The position numbers and the translations under genes were made by a program. Shown here piece by piece: positions 32,276-43,561 of a stretch of 45,000 nt of DNA (position 1 is the first letter of the stretch; each line of letters starts with the position of its first letter). The DNA comes from Apostichopus japonicus (taxonomy: Eukaryota > Echinodermata > Holothuroidea > Aspidochirotida > Stichopodidae): the NCBI RefSeq assembly GCF_037975245.1, contig NC_092575.1:13321001-13366000 (forward strand), read 5' to 3'. Under the pieces are notes generated by a model. The model made no database searches and had not been told where the DNA came from. It was given only the letters and a program-made list of their open reading frames with translations.

Positions 32276-35200
32276 TGTGTCTTCTTTAATAACCTTCAAT
32301 ATAGACTAATTTACTATTTAAGAGCAATGTAGATTTGGTTCGTTTAAAAATTGAATTGAATGGACTGTACAGTGTAGTGAAGAATTTATAAAGAGATGTC
32401 CAGTAAATCTAGAAATTGGCTATATAAAGACAAGCTGCGATATTTTATTTTTCAGTAAAGCAGTTTGACTACAAATGATCATGAATTAAGTGAAAGTAGG
32501 TTTTGGTGGAGATGTTAGTGGGGAGGGGGAGGGGGTTATTTTCTTTGCGGTGAATCAGTGCTAGAATCAAAATAACACTGATTTAAAATTTAAATAATAC
32601 AAATAATACTTCTTGGCCAGACTTTTATACCATCTACATAAAGTCTGTAAGATTTTCATCTGGGAAAGATGAATCAAAATAGTCTTCAGTTTAAATTACA
32701 ATGTTGTCATTTTGTATGCCAAATGTGGATAAATTATTAAAGCCATGCAGAGTGTAATTGGCCATTTGTGAGTTTAAACTTGATGATTAATCTCCTTTTG
32801 AAAGACTAAATCTAGAGAGATTATTATAAGTCTTAATTTTCAAACTTAATTATCCCGTCTGGAAACCTTATTTAACCGATCAATCGAAGATGTGTGTTTA
32901 CTTCCCTCCTCTTACTATCTAGTCTTCAACGCTACAGTCATTATGTATTCAAGAACACTGCTGTATAATTTATTCTGTGGTTTCATCGGCTGCAGGACAT
33001 TCTCCAAAAAGATTTATAATTTGGATTTCTCGTCTCCTGTTAACTGTCCCCTTTGCTGTGCCCTCCTCTTCAGGTTGTCACTCTTGCAAAAGTCTCCTAG
33101 TCTAGCATGCAAAATTTTACTCATCAGCCTGGACAATTCTGCCTTGCAGGTATTTTTAGCTCTGCCATCTGGCCTGCGATAGATTCCACACATACATAAA
33201 TATTATATATAAACCTGTTGTTACACGTTGCACAACATCGTTATTCATCATCGGTTAGGATCATTTCCGGTTATAATTCATCACAAACTGCCGAGACACT
33301 TAAGCAATTATGAAACATTGAGGGATGAATTAAATATCTATATTTAAAAGAAATGCAAACTGAAGTGAGAAATTCTCTGATCTTTGCAGATCTTACATGA
33401 CAAATATGTCTATTTCCGAGATGACTTCATCTGTCATCTCGTTATTTTTGTCTTTATGAGTTTGATGCATTTACATGCAGGCAGCAGTTTTAGTAGGTCT
33501 GTTACTGTGTAAGTTGTATGCATTTTAGGGTGTGAATGATAATGCAGTGTACTGTATTACTGGACGGTACAGTTAGATGTAACAGCATATATCCTACACT
33601 GTTCTATTACATAGATACATTATATGCTCTCTCAATCATCATCACTCCAATGTACGTTTCAGATGTTCCATCATTTCATTTCCAAACTTAATCTCTCTAT
33701 ATATTTGGTCTGCATTGTCCTTGACTTAGTTAATTTAATACTGCAGGGGGTTTATTGTTAGATGGTCAAATCAGATCTTAATAGTTAAAAATCTGGTTCA
33801 GAATTTAATTATCAGAGTTAGTTGATGATATATTGTTTGTAGGAAATGATTAGATGATATTTCAGCAGACATATGTCTCTGGTCGACTATGATAGCATAT
33901 GTCATTAAAGGAGCCTTTTGTGTTCGTTGGACAATTTTTACCAGACTTATAACCCAGGGAGTATTTTGAGGATTTGGCTACTTATCCATTGGTCAACAAG
34001 GTCTTACCAACTGATTGGTTGTTTGGAACAGCGAAATTGATTGTCCAAAGAAATGTACCAAATTTACAAAGAATGGTCAGTATGAACACTGTAGGAGAGA
34101 TATGTATAATCGGTGGATTGATGTACAGGTACACCAGCTTTGGGGTCAGTAAAGCTCCCCTTTGGGGTGGATCATAGGGCTACCACTATTTTTGTATAAT
34201 TTCAGTATCTCCAAAGTGATGGAGAGAGATCTACCAACTTTTCAATTGACCTATTTGGGGATATTTAGTTACAACTTTCAGTGCAATTTGACTTTGAAGT
34301 ACAGTAACCAATCAGGCGTCCTAGCAGAAGACGACCTTCAAAGCTGAGTTTGCTTGTCCACACTGATATTTGGTCTACAGGATGAGAGTTAAAAATTCTA
34401 CTAAGAAAATCGGTTAATGCATCGAATGTTAATGCATCAAAGCAATTTATTATAATTCTGTACATATTGTAGTCATTAACAATTGGCTCATCGGTAATTA
34501 CGGTCGGTTACTAGTGCGTGTCGCCAGGCCATACGTGCACCATATGCACTACACCCCGTGGTGGCGTGTGTGCGAGCTTCCACCTCTCATAACAGTGGTA
34601 ATGTTTACAGCTGAGCGAGTAATAGACGTTGATTCTGGTTGTGTCAAGATTGTTTACTAGGAGAAACCTTTCCAAGGTTTAGCTTTTGTCTATATAGCTG
34701 ATTAAAGCCACAGGATAGCATCCTGTTTTGCCATCATGTTAATGAAGATAAACATATCTCTTGTTTCTGTAATTAGATCGTTTCCCTCCAGGAAATCTTC
34801 ATACCTGATGTGTAGCAGTGCAGACATGATATCTCAAACATGCTGATTGAAAGTCTTTGTAGGAATTCATGCACCTAAGTGTATTCTTTGTGAGTTTAAA
34901 GGTTGATTTTAGCAAATATAACTAGAATAAAGAAGACACCAACCTGTAAACAGACCAGGTTGCATTGCAGTTACAACTTTAATAGCTTTAGAGAAATGTC
35001 CCTCAAAACATTCATGCTGTACTCCTTAGTTTATCATGTACCTGTAGTCAATCTGTGTTGTCTATCAATAAAACGCAGGGCCATTGACATTATCTATATG
35101 GAGATATGGGAAGGCGGGAACCATGGTCCTCCCAACCTTCCATTAGTGTAATGATGTTCACACCGGACATGCCTGCCAGGCTACCACCACAGACAGCAAT

Positions 35201-36363
35201 TTCTGCATCACTGAACAGTGGTTGCTCCATCCTCCTCTCCCTCCCTATCTTACCCCTCCCCCATCCTCATCCCCATCCCCATCCCCCCATCTCAAGCCTG
35301 GGTGGGGTCCCTGCAAAGCCAATCATTTCTGGTCTCAAGTAATCTATCAAACTCTCCTTAGGATATCCTCATTCTGTATCTTTCCATCCAACAATCTGTA
35401 TCCAATTTAACACCCCCCCCCCTCCTTCCCATCCCTCCATTGCCGAAGTTTTCAAAACTCAATCCCATTAACCAATATAGTCTATGAAATTGAATCATGT
35501 CAACCCTATGCGTCAGTTTCTATCACGATTTTAATACCCACGTTCGATAGTCCGGTCCCCCAGCTGGCCAGCAGTATATATACTTATATGGTCTCTTGAT
35601 TCAAAGTCTCTTGTAAAATTGATGAGATGGCTATCTCCTTAGTCATGCCTCTATACTGTACTGCATTTCAAGCACGTCCATAAGGTTAAGTTTAATTAGA
35701 AGTGCATTTCTCATGTTTTGCTTCTTTCCCTTTTTTTGTTTGGTGTGTACACATGCATTGATCAATTGTTTTGCTAAGGAAAGACAAACAGATTTCCCCT
35801 TTTAGTCCTCACTATAGAATGAGTCAGTCAGTATCTACATGAGTCTGCAGTTTCAGTATGTGTGTGTGCATGTATTCGTATATATGTATGCGTGTATGTA
35901 CATGTATGAATGTAAGCCTGTTTGTATTTTAAATGACAAAGTCACGCCCTGTCTGTTCGTCAAGCGTCTTTAAATGTTAGACAACCTTGGAATTTGGCAG
36001 TTTGGTCTAATTTTTTTGTTTGTCACTTTTAACCAGTCTTTTTATCCAGTCATTTTCCATTGTGAGCAAAATTTAGGGCAAAATGACTTCTAAGTTGTTA
36101 TTTTAAATTATCTCACTGCATGCTGATCGAGGTTAGTGGTAAATTGGTACAGCAGGAGTTTGACAGATTGAGACAAAAATAAATGTTTGGTTCTGTATTG
36201 GTCAATCAAATCGGTCCTAGTCCAAGAGATCAAAACAATTGTCCAAACAGAATCATATTTGCAAGGTTTAACTGTAAGCATGCATTCCTACAAAGTCGTG
36301 CTTACAGTAATATGTTCTAAACTTAGAGATAGCTGGCCAGACTATCTGCTATCCATATTGCAT

Positions 36364-36800
36364 TGAGGACATCACCGGTAGGGCCTATACAATCCAAGAC
36401 ATCACTTGTAGGGCCTATATATACAATCAAAAACACCAGTTGTAGGGCCTATACAATCAAATACATCACTGGTAGCTAGGCCTATACAATCCAAGACATC
36501 ACTTGTAGGGCCTATACAATCAAAAACATCACATGTAGGGCCTATACAATCAAATACATCACTGGTAGCTAGGCCTATACAATCCAAGACATCACTTGTA
36601 GGGCCTATAAAATCAAAAACATCACATGTAGGGCCTATACAATCAAATACATCACTGGTAGCTAGGCCTATACAATCCAAGACATCACTTGTAGGGCCTA
36701 TAAAATCAAAAACATCACATGTAGGGCCTATACAATCAAATACATCACTGGTAGCTAGGCCTATACAATCCAAGACATCACTTGTAGGGCCTATACAATT
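36364..36800 (+). repeat. Higher-order minisatellite (~31-bp units in ~93-bp triplets)
   Basis: Units read ACATCACTTGTAGGGCCTAT plus ACAATCAA with three alternating variants (CTTGTAGGG, CATGTAGGG, CTGGTAGCTAGG) that repeat as a block of about 93 bp, at least three times almost unchanged. Because 93 is a multiple of three, a 123-codon minus-strand ORF of (DVFDCIGPT)n runs through it. It lacks non-repeat coding context. Confidence 0.95.
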
Positions 36801-37710
36801 AGTTCAAGAGCAGATACACTTATATGTTGAGTGGTATAGTAAAAAAAAACTAGGAATGGAATAAGTTATCAGTTATAGCAAAGTACTGAGAATTAATTAA
36901 TTTGAGGACAGATGTAATTATGGTCTTTAAAATTACTGTCTTGTCTCAATATATGCTAGAAATACCAAATTGCTGACCTTTATATCATCAGACTTATATG
37001 GCTCAAAATTTTTATCAGACCATTCTCTGTAATATTCAGAGCACTACTCCACCATCACTATGACAAATCCAAGTTTCATTTTCAGGGAGTAGCTGTACTT
37101 TAGGAGAGGGTAAAAAACCTTCACAAAAGTTCCTTTGGCAGCACCTTTTAGTAGTATATATGCCCAAATTTGAAGGCATTACAGCTGGATATGAGTAGTA
37201 TTAAAGGTGGCCCTTGTTGACATATTCTGACCTCAGAATTTCCTGTCTAGATCTTTCTTAGATACACAATCTGTTAGATCTGACAAAGGAAGCCTTTGAT
37301 ATATACTGCTAACAGCTAAAATACTTCCTGACCTACCAGTTAAAACTGTTCCATGATGAGCTGTATATAGAGTATGAACTTAAAGCAGCCATTTTGCATT
37401 GTGTGTTACATTTTCTGTATTATACTGTACTTGTTAATTAAAGTAGCAGCTGTGTGGAAGTTAATTGCAGCTCGACCAGTCAAGTTTCATTACAGCTTAT
37501 AAGCCTCGTTGACATATTAGAATGTAACAGAGCATCAGGATCCTGTTCTTCCCCTGAGAGGTAATATTTTAGCCCGAACCCTTACAAGTCCACATATGAG
37601 AACGTGCTGGGTAGGTCAATGATGAACAGAGAACATTATGCAATCAGCTAAGGTCATAGTTAAGTATTTACAATTCACTGTGAGGGCTTTTGTTCTGTAT
37701 GTTGGTATAT

Positions 37711-37885
37711 ATGGTAGAATGAGAAGGAAGGGCAACGACCGGAGGGGCCGGTCATAGAGGGCGCACAATGTTAAAAGGTTACCAGGACATTCTAGGCACA
37801 GTAGAACGTGGTGCTAAGGTTGTGAGGAGACAGGTAAGCGAGGAGCGAAGTAAATATCCAAACCAGTAATTTTTGGGATTTCTGT
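37711..37885 (+). repeat. Dispersed CAGGTAAG repeat, well-preserved copy
   Basis: The best plus-strand copy. It has ATGGTAGAATGAGAAGG, CATAGAGGGCGCACAATGTT, GGTTACCAGGACATTCTAGG, TGTGAGGAGACAGGTAAGCG, AGGAGCGAAGTAAATATCCA and AACCAGTAATTTTTGGG. It is close to the reverse complement of 17484-17630 over its whole length. Confidence 0.8.
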
Positions 37886-38239
37886 GACACTTAATGCAGA
37901 AGTGACGAGTCAAGTAACCTGAAATCTCGGGTCACTTGATCCCCAAGCGTCCAAACTACGATCTTGATCACCTGTGAGGGTCTTGATCCTCTCCCAAAAA
38001 AAGGGGGTCAGATCCTCCTTGCTTTCTCAAAATAAAAATAAGGTTTTATGCAGCAATAGTTCAAAACCCTTGGACATTTCCTTATTTGGCATTATTTGCA
38101 TTTGTTTGGACAAGGAATCATTGATAATCAAATGGAATAATTAGTGCATTTGCTGGTTATGATTTGTTTGGAGGGCTATCTTTGGTTTATCCAATGTGCT
38201 ACTGTACGGTTATTGTGAAATAGTGCCTAATGAGAGTGA

Positions 38240-38260
38240 GGGGGAGGGGGAGGGGGTGGG
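38240..38260 (+). other. Potential G-quadruplex tract
   Basis: Four G runs (5, 5, 5 and 3) separated by single A or T bases, in the sense strand of the 23 kb intron. Similar GGGGGA tracts lie at 32520-32535 and 44554-44573. Confidence 0.6.
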
Positions 38261-39513
38261 ATGTGCGTTCGCCTGTTAATGGACGGCAAAACACAAGTAA
38301 CTACTTTAAAGTGGTCTGCCTATATTGTTAAATTGTTAACTTTGTTCAACCTCACGCCTAGCAGGTGTATGAGTGGAGGAAGCATGTATGCTGTGTAGTT
38401 TTAGTTGATGCAATAGGATTATCTCTGGTTATTACTTTTGGAACATTCCTTTCAAATTTTCAAACAAAGCATCAAGACTTATAATCTTCAATAATTTCTC
38501 ACAGCAGATGTAGATGAACCAATTTCTATCCTCATTTTGTATGTATTCTAGAAAATTAATGCCATTCAAGTTTGTGGGAAGAGCATCAAATAATTGCAGT
38601 TTGGCTGTGAAAAATTATTTTGTACTTTTCATACTGAACAATGTGATGGTATGCTGGTTGAAAATTAGAGTGGATTTGTCTAAGTTTAATGCTCAAAGTT
38701 TTCCAATATATTTACAATGAATGTAATTTTCACTTGTTCAATGGGTATGATTTTGGTAACATGTGGGACAATTAAGTAGTGACTGTGTCCTACAGTTTCA
38801 AACCCCCTTTGTCTTTCTACAAGGGCAAAAGGACAAATAGAATACATTGAAACCCATAAACATCTGTAAAAAGGTTTTGAAACAAAATTCATCCCCATTT
38901 TCTATGGTCTCAACATGCAGCTCTAAAGTGGTGCTATATTAGGTACACTCTTCTGTTTATTGAAAACCCCCAACTTAAAAAAAAAATTCTGTGCAGTATA
39001 ATAATATCTGCATTTTTTTTTCAGTTTTTCTTTCCAAAGAAAAGTATTATTCTTTCATGCTTTTACTACAACTCTGCTAGAGTGAAGCTATCAGATATAA
39101 TATGCACCAGGGAACAAATCCCTCTTTGCCTGGAACTCCCCAAGCTAGCTGGGGGGTAAATAGCAAGTCTGTCAACAGAAATCGATATATGTCCACATGT
39201 GTTGGTGAAATAACTCCTATTTTCTTCAGCCTTCTACCACCCCAAAAAATTACCACAAAAGAAAAATGATTAAAAACAAAAACAGAAAAAAAACTATATA
39301 TATATCTAGCTATGATAGTATGCCTTCCCAGGAGTACTGTACGACCTCATATAGGGTCAGTTAATAATCAGGGACCAGTTTTACCCTCAGGCTCAACACC
39401 CCTGTCATCGACACCTGCTGTAAGTTGAAAAGGAGGGTGGGCAAGCTATGAAATTGGATCTCACAGGTTGTATACTACTGGGGAATTAGAAAGTTTAAAA
39501 GGAATTCTTTTAT

Positions 39514-39780
39514 GATTTGAAGAATAGGCTAAAATAAACAGAGAGGATTTTAAATTTTCTCTGCTTGATATGGCCTCCATCTTAAGAAAGGGACAAATAC
39601 ATGGTTCATATCCTAAACATTTATTTTACAAAGTTTGGGAGCACACTGAGGATTTAAAGAATAGGCTAAAATGAACAGAGAGGACTTTAAATTTTCTCTG
39701 CTTGATTTGGCCTCCATCTTAAGAAAGGGACAACATATCCTAACATTTATGTTACAAAGTTTAGGAGCACTCTGAGGATT
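39514..39780 (+). repeat. Tandem duplication of ~135 bp
   Basis: Copy 1 (39514-39650) and copy 2 (39651-39780) share GAATAGGCTAAAAT(A/G)AACAG, ATTTTCTCTGCTTGAT, GGCCTCCATCTTAAGAAAGG and GGAGCAC(A/T)CTGAGGATT. Copy 2 lacks about 8-12 bases after GGGACAA. Located about 300 bp upstream of the second GAR exon. Confidence 0.92.
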
Positions 39781-40071
39781 TTTTATTTTTTTTGTATTAT
39801 TATGATTTTTTGTGTGTGAATTATATCATTTGGTTTAGTATCAAAGGGGGGGGGGGGGCAGTTGGTCTAGTAATATAGAGAGGTGCAGGGAGGGAGGTAC
39901 ATTAGCTATTGAGGGCAGTGGGAATTAAGAGGGGAGAAACAAAGCTGGGAACAGGTTTCTGCTTATTGATCTCCTTCTTATCAAAGGACACTTTTTTTCA
40001 CCTTTTGGTGCACTTGATACTGAAATTTCAAAATATTTCACTGTCTTTGTTGTTGTTCTTTGTTCTTCTAG

Positions 40072-40162
40072 ATTTTGAGAAATCATGTTATGGTGAGAGT
40101 CGGAGGTGGATGGGATACCTTGGAGCATTACCTGGACAAGCACGACCCTTGTCGTTGTCAAG
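40072..40162 (+). CDS. GAS2L: GAS2-like protein, exon encoding the second half of the GAR domain
   Basis: Exon of 91 nt entering in phase 0 and leaving in phase 1. The acceptor is TTGTTCTTCTAG and the donor is CAAG|gtgaga. The translation is [20 protein letters not shown] followed by LDKHDPCRC. This is the hallmark end of the GAR domain, with the invariant VRVGGGW core and the terminal Cys-Arg-Cys. Together with the exon at 16904 it makes a complete GAR domain of about 65 residues with no stop or missing hallmark residue. It is separated from that exon by a 23 kb intron which holds the 6.4 kb inverted-repeat element. The match to known GAR sequences is strong enough that I regard the assignment as secure; only the paralogue number is uncertain. 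Confidence 0.95.
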
Positions 40163-41639
40163 GTGAGATACCATCTAACCGGAGTGTTCGATTAGTGTTA
40201 AGTTAGTCATTTCAGTCAGAGACCTAAGGAAAGTGTTAACTTGTTACAGTTTTATTGAAGATTGTGTCAGTCATAATTTTTTTATTCCCCTAAATTTTCC
40301 TCGCCTGAATTCCTGATTATAATCTTTCTTGCTTTGTGCCTGCTCGTGCCAGATGGTCCTCGTACAAGAGACATAAGTCAGTCGGTCATGTGCTTGGTAT
40401 GATTTTCAAGAGGGTAGAGAAAGATAAGTAGGTCAGTGTGGGTGGTTTTTGGTAGTAAATTGGTAGTCATGAATATTCGAATGCTTTGGGCTTACTCATC
40501 CGCATATGAAAGCACTCGAGTGTATGTGATTGTAAGAGGATACTGCCAGGACGGAGACTGAACCAGGAGGGGGGTCTGCATTCTCCTTCATCTTGTCATA
40601 CATGTGGAAGTTATAAATGTGATTATTAACTGAGGATACTATATCCCCCCTAATGGAATTGCCTCTAAGGAAACAGCACGATATGGAACTGATTATGGAT
40701 TCAACAAGAGATCAAATTCCTCTGGTTTCTCTTTAAATTACATTAAAAAAAAAATTCACATCGCAGATTGTCGAGAGGGCTGCAATAAGTCATTTTGAAT
40801 TATCACAACATTTTCCAAGTCTGCCCAGGCATACAGGCTGCATATGACATATGAGCCGCTGAGGTGGTAACTGCCCGAGGGGTTGATGTGGAACAGGGAT
40901 TCTACCACCATAACTTTAGCACTTGCCAGCTAAAATGCTCCGTTGTATGTAAAAACATGAACAATTTGAAAGCATAACAGGCAACTGTATGTGGATAGAG
41001 AGTGTTGGTCTACTTCCACAAAGTCTTAAGAATATATTTTAGTCGGACTCTTATCTTGAAGTGAACCGTTGGCATTTAAAGAGTTTTGGCGAGTTTTTTC
41101 ATCACAGGTCACACTGCTGGCAAACTAATGTCATATTTAGTTTAAAACTAAATTGGTGTGGATTGAGCTTCCAGCAGGTTTTGCCTAATTGCTTCCAGGG
41201 ATAATTACCTTAATATTAAACAGACAGTTTAAGCATTTCATGGCACTGATTGAGTGAGGTAGGGAATGGAATGTATGTGTGTTTGACTGTGAATGATGGG
41301 GGGGGGGGGGGGGAAGGGGACATGGATGGAGTGGGGTATAGGGGTGAGATAGGGATTGAGGTTGCCTGGAGACACAGTTATAGGAGATAGGAGGACAATG
41401 AAATGTTTCTGGGGCAGTTATTTCATTTTACTTTTAAATTGAAGGATCTATAAAAATTCTAAATTAATTCCTGTAATTCTTTTGTTTGTATGTGTGAACA
41501 GAGTATGGAATGACACAAGGCAGAACAAACTAGTTGTTAGGGCAGTCTTTCTTGCTTACCCCTCAAGCTATGCTAACTGTGTCCTACCTTTGTCCAAAAA
41601 ACATGATTTACCACATGTGCCATTTCCCGAAAGCATAAA

Positions 41640-42160
41640 CCAAAGCATAGAGTGTATGTTCCAAATTATTTGCAGGCTGATATATTCACACCATAAAATT
41701 GTCATGTCCGTTGGTATATGTTCTCAAAGCGTACACCAAAGCATAGACCATATGTTCCAAAAGCATACACCAAAGCATAGAGTATATGTTCTACATTATC
41801 TGGAGCACACTGTATGTACCCAGGACACAATTGTCATGTCTGTTGGTATATGTTCCCAAAAATGAACACCAAAGCATAGACCATATATGTTCCAAAAGCA
41901 TACACCAAAGCACAGAGTATATGCTCCAAAAACATACACCAAAGCATAGACCATATGTTCCAAAGCATACACCAAAGCATAGACCATTTGTTCCTTTTAA
42001 CATACACCAAAGCATAGAGTATATGTTCCAAAAGCATATACCAAAGCATAGAGGATATGTTCCAAAAGTATACACTAAAGCATAGAGTATATATACTACA
42101 TTATCTGGAGCATACTGTACGTACACAGGACACAATTGTCATGTCAGCTGGTAGCCTTGG
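41640..42160 (+). repeat. AAAGCATA minisatellite with nested larger repeat
   Basis: Units of about 33-36 bp, CACCAAAGCATAGACCATATGTTCCAAAAGC-like (about ten copies), are interrupted by a longer module, ATTATCTGGAGCACACTGTA, CCAGGACACAATTGTCATGT and TTGGTATATGTTC. That module occurs near 41797 and 42098, with a diverged form near 41665. Long ORFs on both strands arise from the repeat. Confidence 0.92.
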
Positions 42161-42604
42161 ATGCTTCATAAAATACAGCACTGACTCATCATAATACAGT
42201 GAGTCTCATCATGCCATATGTATTAATCCTGTTCAAGCCATTTATCGGTGATCGGAAATCCAGCTGGCAGGTTCGCTCTCCCATGGGAGTCTCGTCTGGC
42301 AACTTACAGACCCAGTTATCACAATGAACAACTTTCTGTGGATTGATTTTAAAAGTAATTGTACTTTTATCCACATTACGATGATATCTGTTAGACCCAT
42401 TCATTACAGTAGATCTGTATACTGTGTGACCAATTAAAAGTAATTGACCATGGGGAACTATACCTTGAACTGTTTTTAGTTTTTATATATAATAACAGGA
42501 AATTAGTCTCATAGCTCTCCTTCTCTCTGTAAAAGTTAAACCAACTTTCCAGTCTGGTAATGGGGTTACATATCTTAGCATATGCAGGTATAGTATGTAT
42601 ATTA

Positions 42605-42825
42605 GATCCTCCTGCAAGCAGGAACTCGCGAAGAAGCCGCATTGGCTTATCAAAGCCGCAAGCTGACCGAAGTCAGTCTCTTACATTCATATTTAACGTC
42701 CATGATTATGAATTGTTAATTGTCAACAACTCTGTAACTGGACGACATACATTAATCTGGGAGTGACTCGAACCGGGGACCTTATGATTGAAAGGCACCG
42801 GCGTTAACCACTGAGCTAACACTCC
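42605..42825 (-). mobile_element. tRNA-derived SINE, copy 3 (intact promoter boxes)
   Basis: Minus-strand copy with an intact A box (complement of 42808-42818) and an intact B box (complement of GACTCGAACC at 42765-42774). The same linker and conserved body follow as in copy 2. The head end carries a partial duplication: AGCTAACACT appears at 42814-42823 and again just outside. It lies antisense in the 3.3 kb intron of the GAS2-like gene. Confidence 0.88.
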
Positions 42826-43485
42826 AGCTAACACTATAGTGTGCGATTGAGTAGTGTGAGAGGAAGGTAGGAGCTAGGGAAGGGGGATGGGGAACACTTC
42901 AGAAGAGACGGGCAAAGCCATCACAGATTGGTGTTTTGATAAACTTGAAATTACTTGCTGACTATATATGAACACTAGACTTCAGTGGTGAGGGTGTACC
43001 TCTAGTGCAGAGTCATTCTGAAACTGTTTTTACCATGTATCAGAAACAATGCCCTTTCTGAACCTACAATATAAGCACAAAGCAAGAACACAGGATTCCT
43101 TTTATTTTCTGAAAACTACCTTCGGGTCGAAAGGAAGCACACAAGAATTGTGTATAATGACCTGTTTGACTAAAACTGCAGAAATATTCACAAAACCTTT
43201 GGCAACTTAGAATCAAGTTCTACATTTGCTTTTAAAGTCTGTGAAGCACTGCTCCTCGGCATTGGATGCCGATACATTTTACTAACTTGCAATGGGCTGG
43301 CGTATTGCCAGTTAACACTGCATACGCACCTAAATTATAAAACAAATAGAGAAAAGCAGAAAGTTGCTTCCCAGTTAAACCTTCCAACCCGAATCCTAGC
43401 TGGCTTTTGTCTTTTCAGGGTTGTTGATTGTTAGTCATCGTTTAATTAATATTAAAACTGAATCTTTTCTTTGTTTTGTCGTCAG

Positions 43486-43561
43486 CTCACAAAGGGGGCC
43501 TGTCAAGGTCCAGGAGTATACCACGGTCTGACAGTCCTTATCATGAGAGGTCTCCTAGAAG
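43486..43561 (+). CDS. GAS2L: GAS2-like protein, Ser/Arg-rich linker exon after the GAR domain
   Basis: Exon of 76 nt entering in phase 1 and leaving in phase 2. The acceptor is TTTTGTCGTCAG and the donor is GAAG|gtttgt. Joined to the exon at 40072 it reads QAHKGGLSRSRSIPRSDSPY and then HERSPRR. GAS2L1 and GAS2L2 continue after the GAR domain into a basic, serine-rich, poorly conserved tail, and a short His-Lys element shortly after the CRC is typical in my recollection. The other two frames at this junction give less plausible peptides, and only this frame continues into the next exon. An RSIP tetrapeptide resembles the EB-binding SxIP motif but has Arg in the first position, so I do not call it functional. 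The tail is probably disordered and phosphorylated. Confidence 0.82.

Larger units (their letters stand above)
17012..40071 (+). other. 23-kb intron splitting the GAR domain
   Basis: Intron between the two GAR exons, with gtgagta at the 5' end and a long pyrimidine tract plus tag at the 3' end. It hosts the dispersed CAGGTAAG repeats, an L2/CR1-like tail, a foldback element, the 6.4 kb inverted-repeat element and several minisatellites, each listed separately. In 17720-20040, 20150-22150, 22510-24540, 32280-36360 and 37890-39510 I see no convincing gene or structured feature beyond short AT-rich and homopolymer runs. ORFs there look random and overlap on both strands. Confidence 0.85.
40163..43485 (+). 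other. 3.3-kb intron of the GAS2-like gene
   Basis: Phase-1 intron from gtgaga to gtcag. It holds a poly-G run near 41300, the AAAGCATA minisatellite at 41640-42160 and a SINE at 42605-42825. The remaining sequence shows nothing I can name. Confidence 0.85.

Noticed and set aside
36402-36773. 123-codon DVFDCIGPT-repeat protein
   Set aside because: Explained by the 93-bp minisatellite period; no flanking exon or promoter signal.
40364-40407. Possible extra exon between the second GAR exon and the tail exon
   Set aside because: It has ag and gt borders and an open frame, but including it forces the next exons into frames with poor peptides. Skipping it gives a consistent reading through 43486 and 44920.
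41482-42135. Several ORFs of 63-127 codons on both strands
   Set aside because: They lie in the AAAGCATA minisatellite and read through on both strands, so they are repeat by-products.
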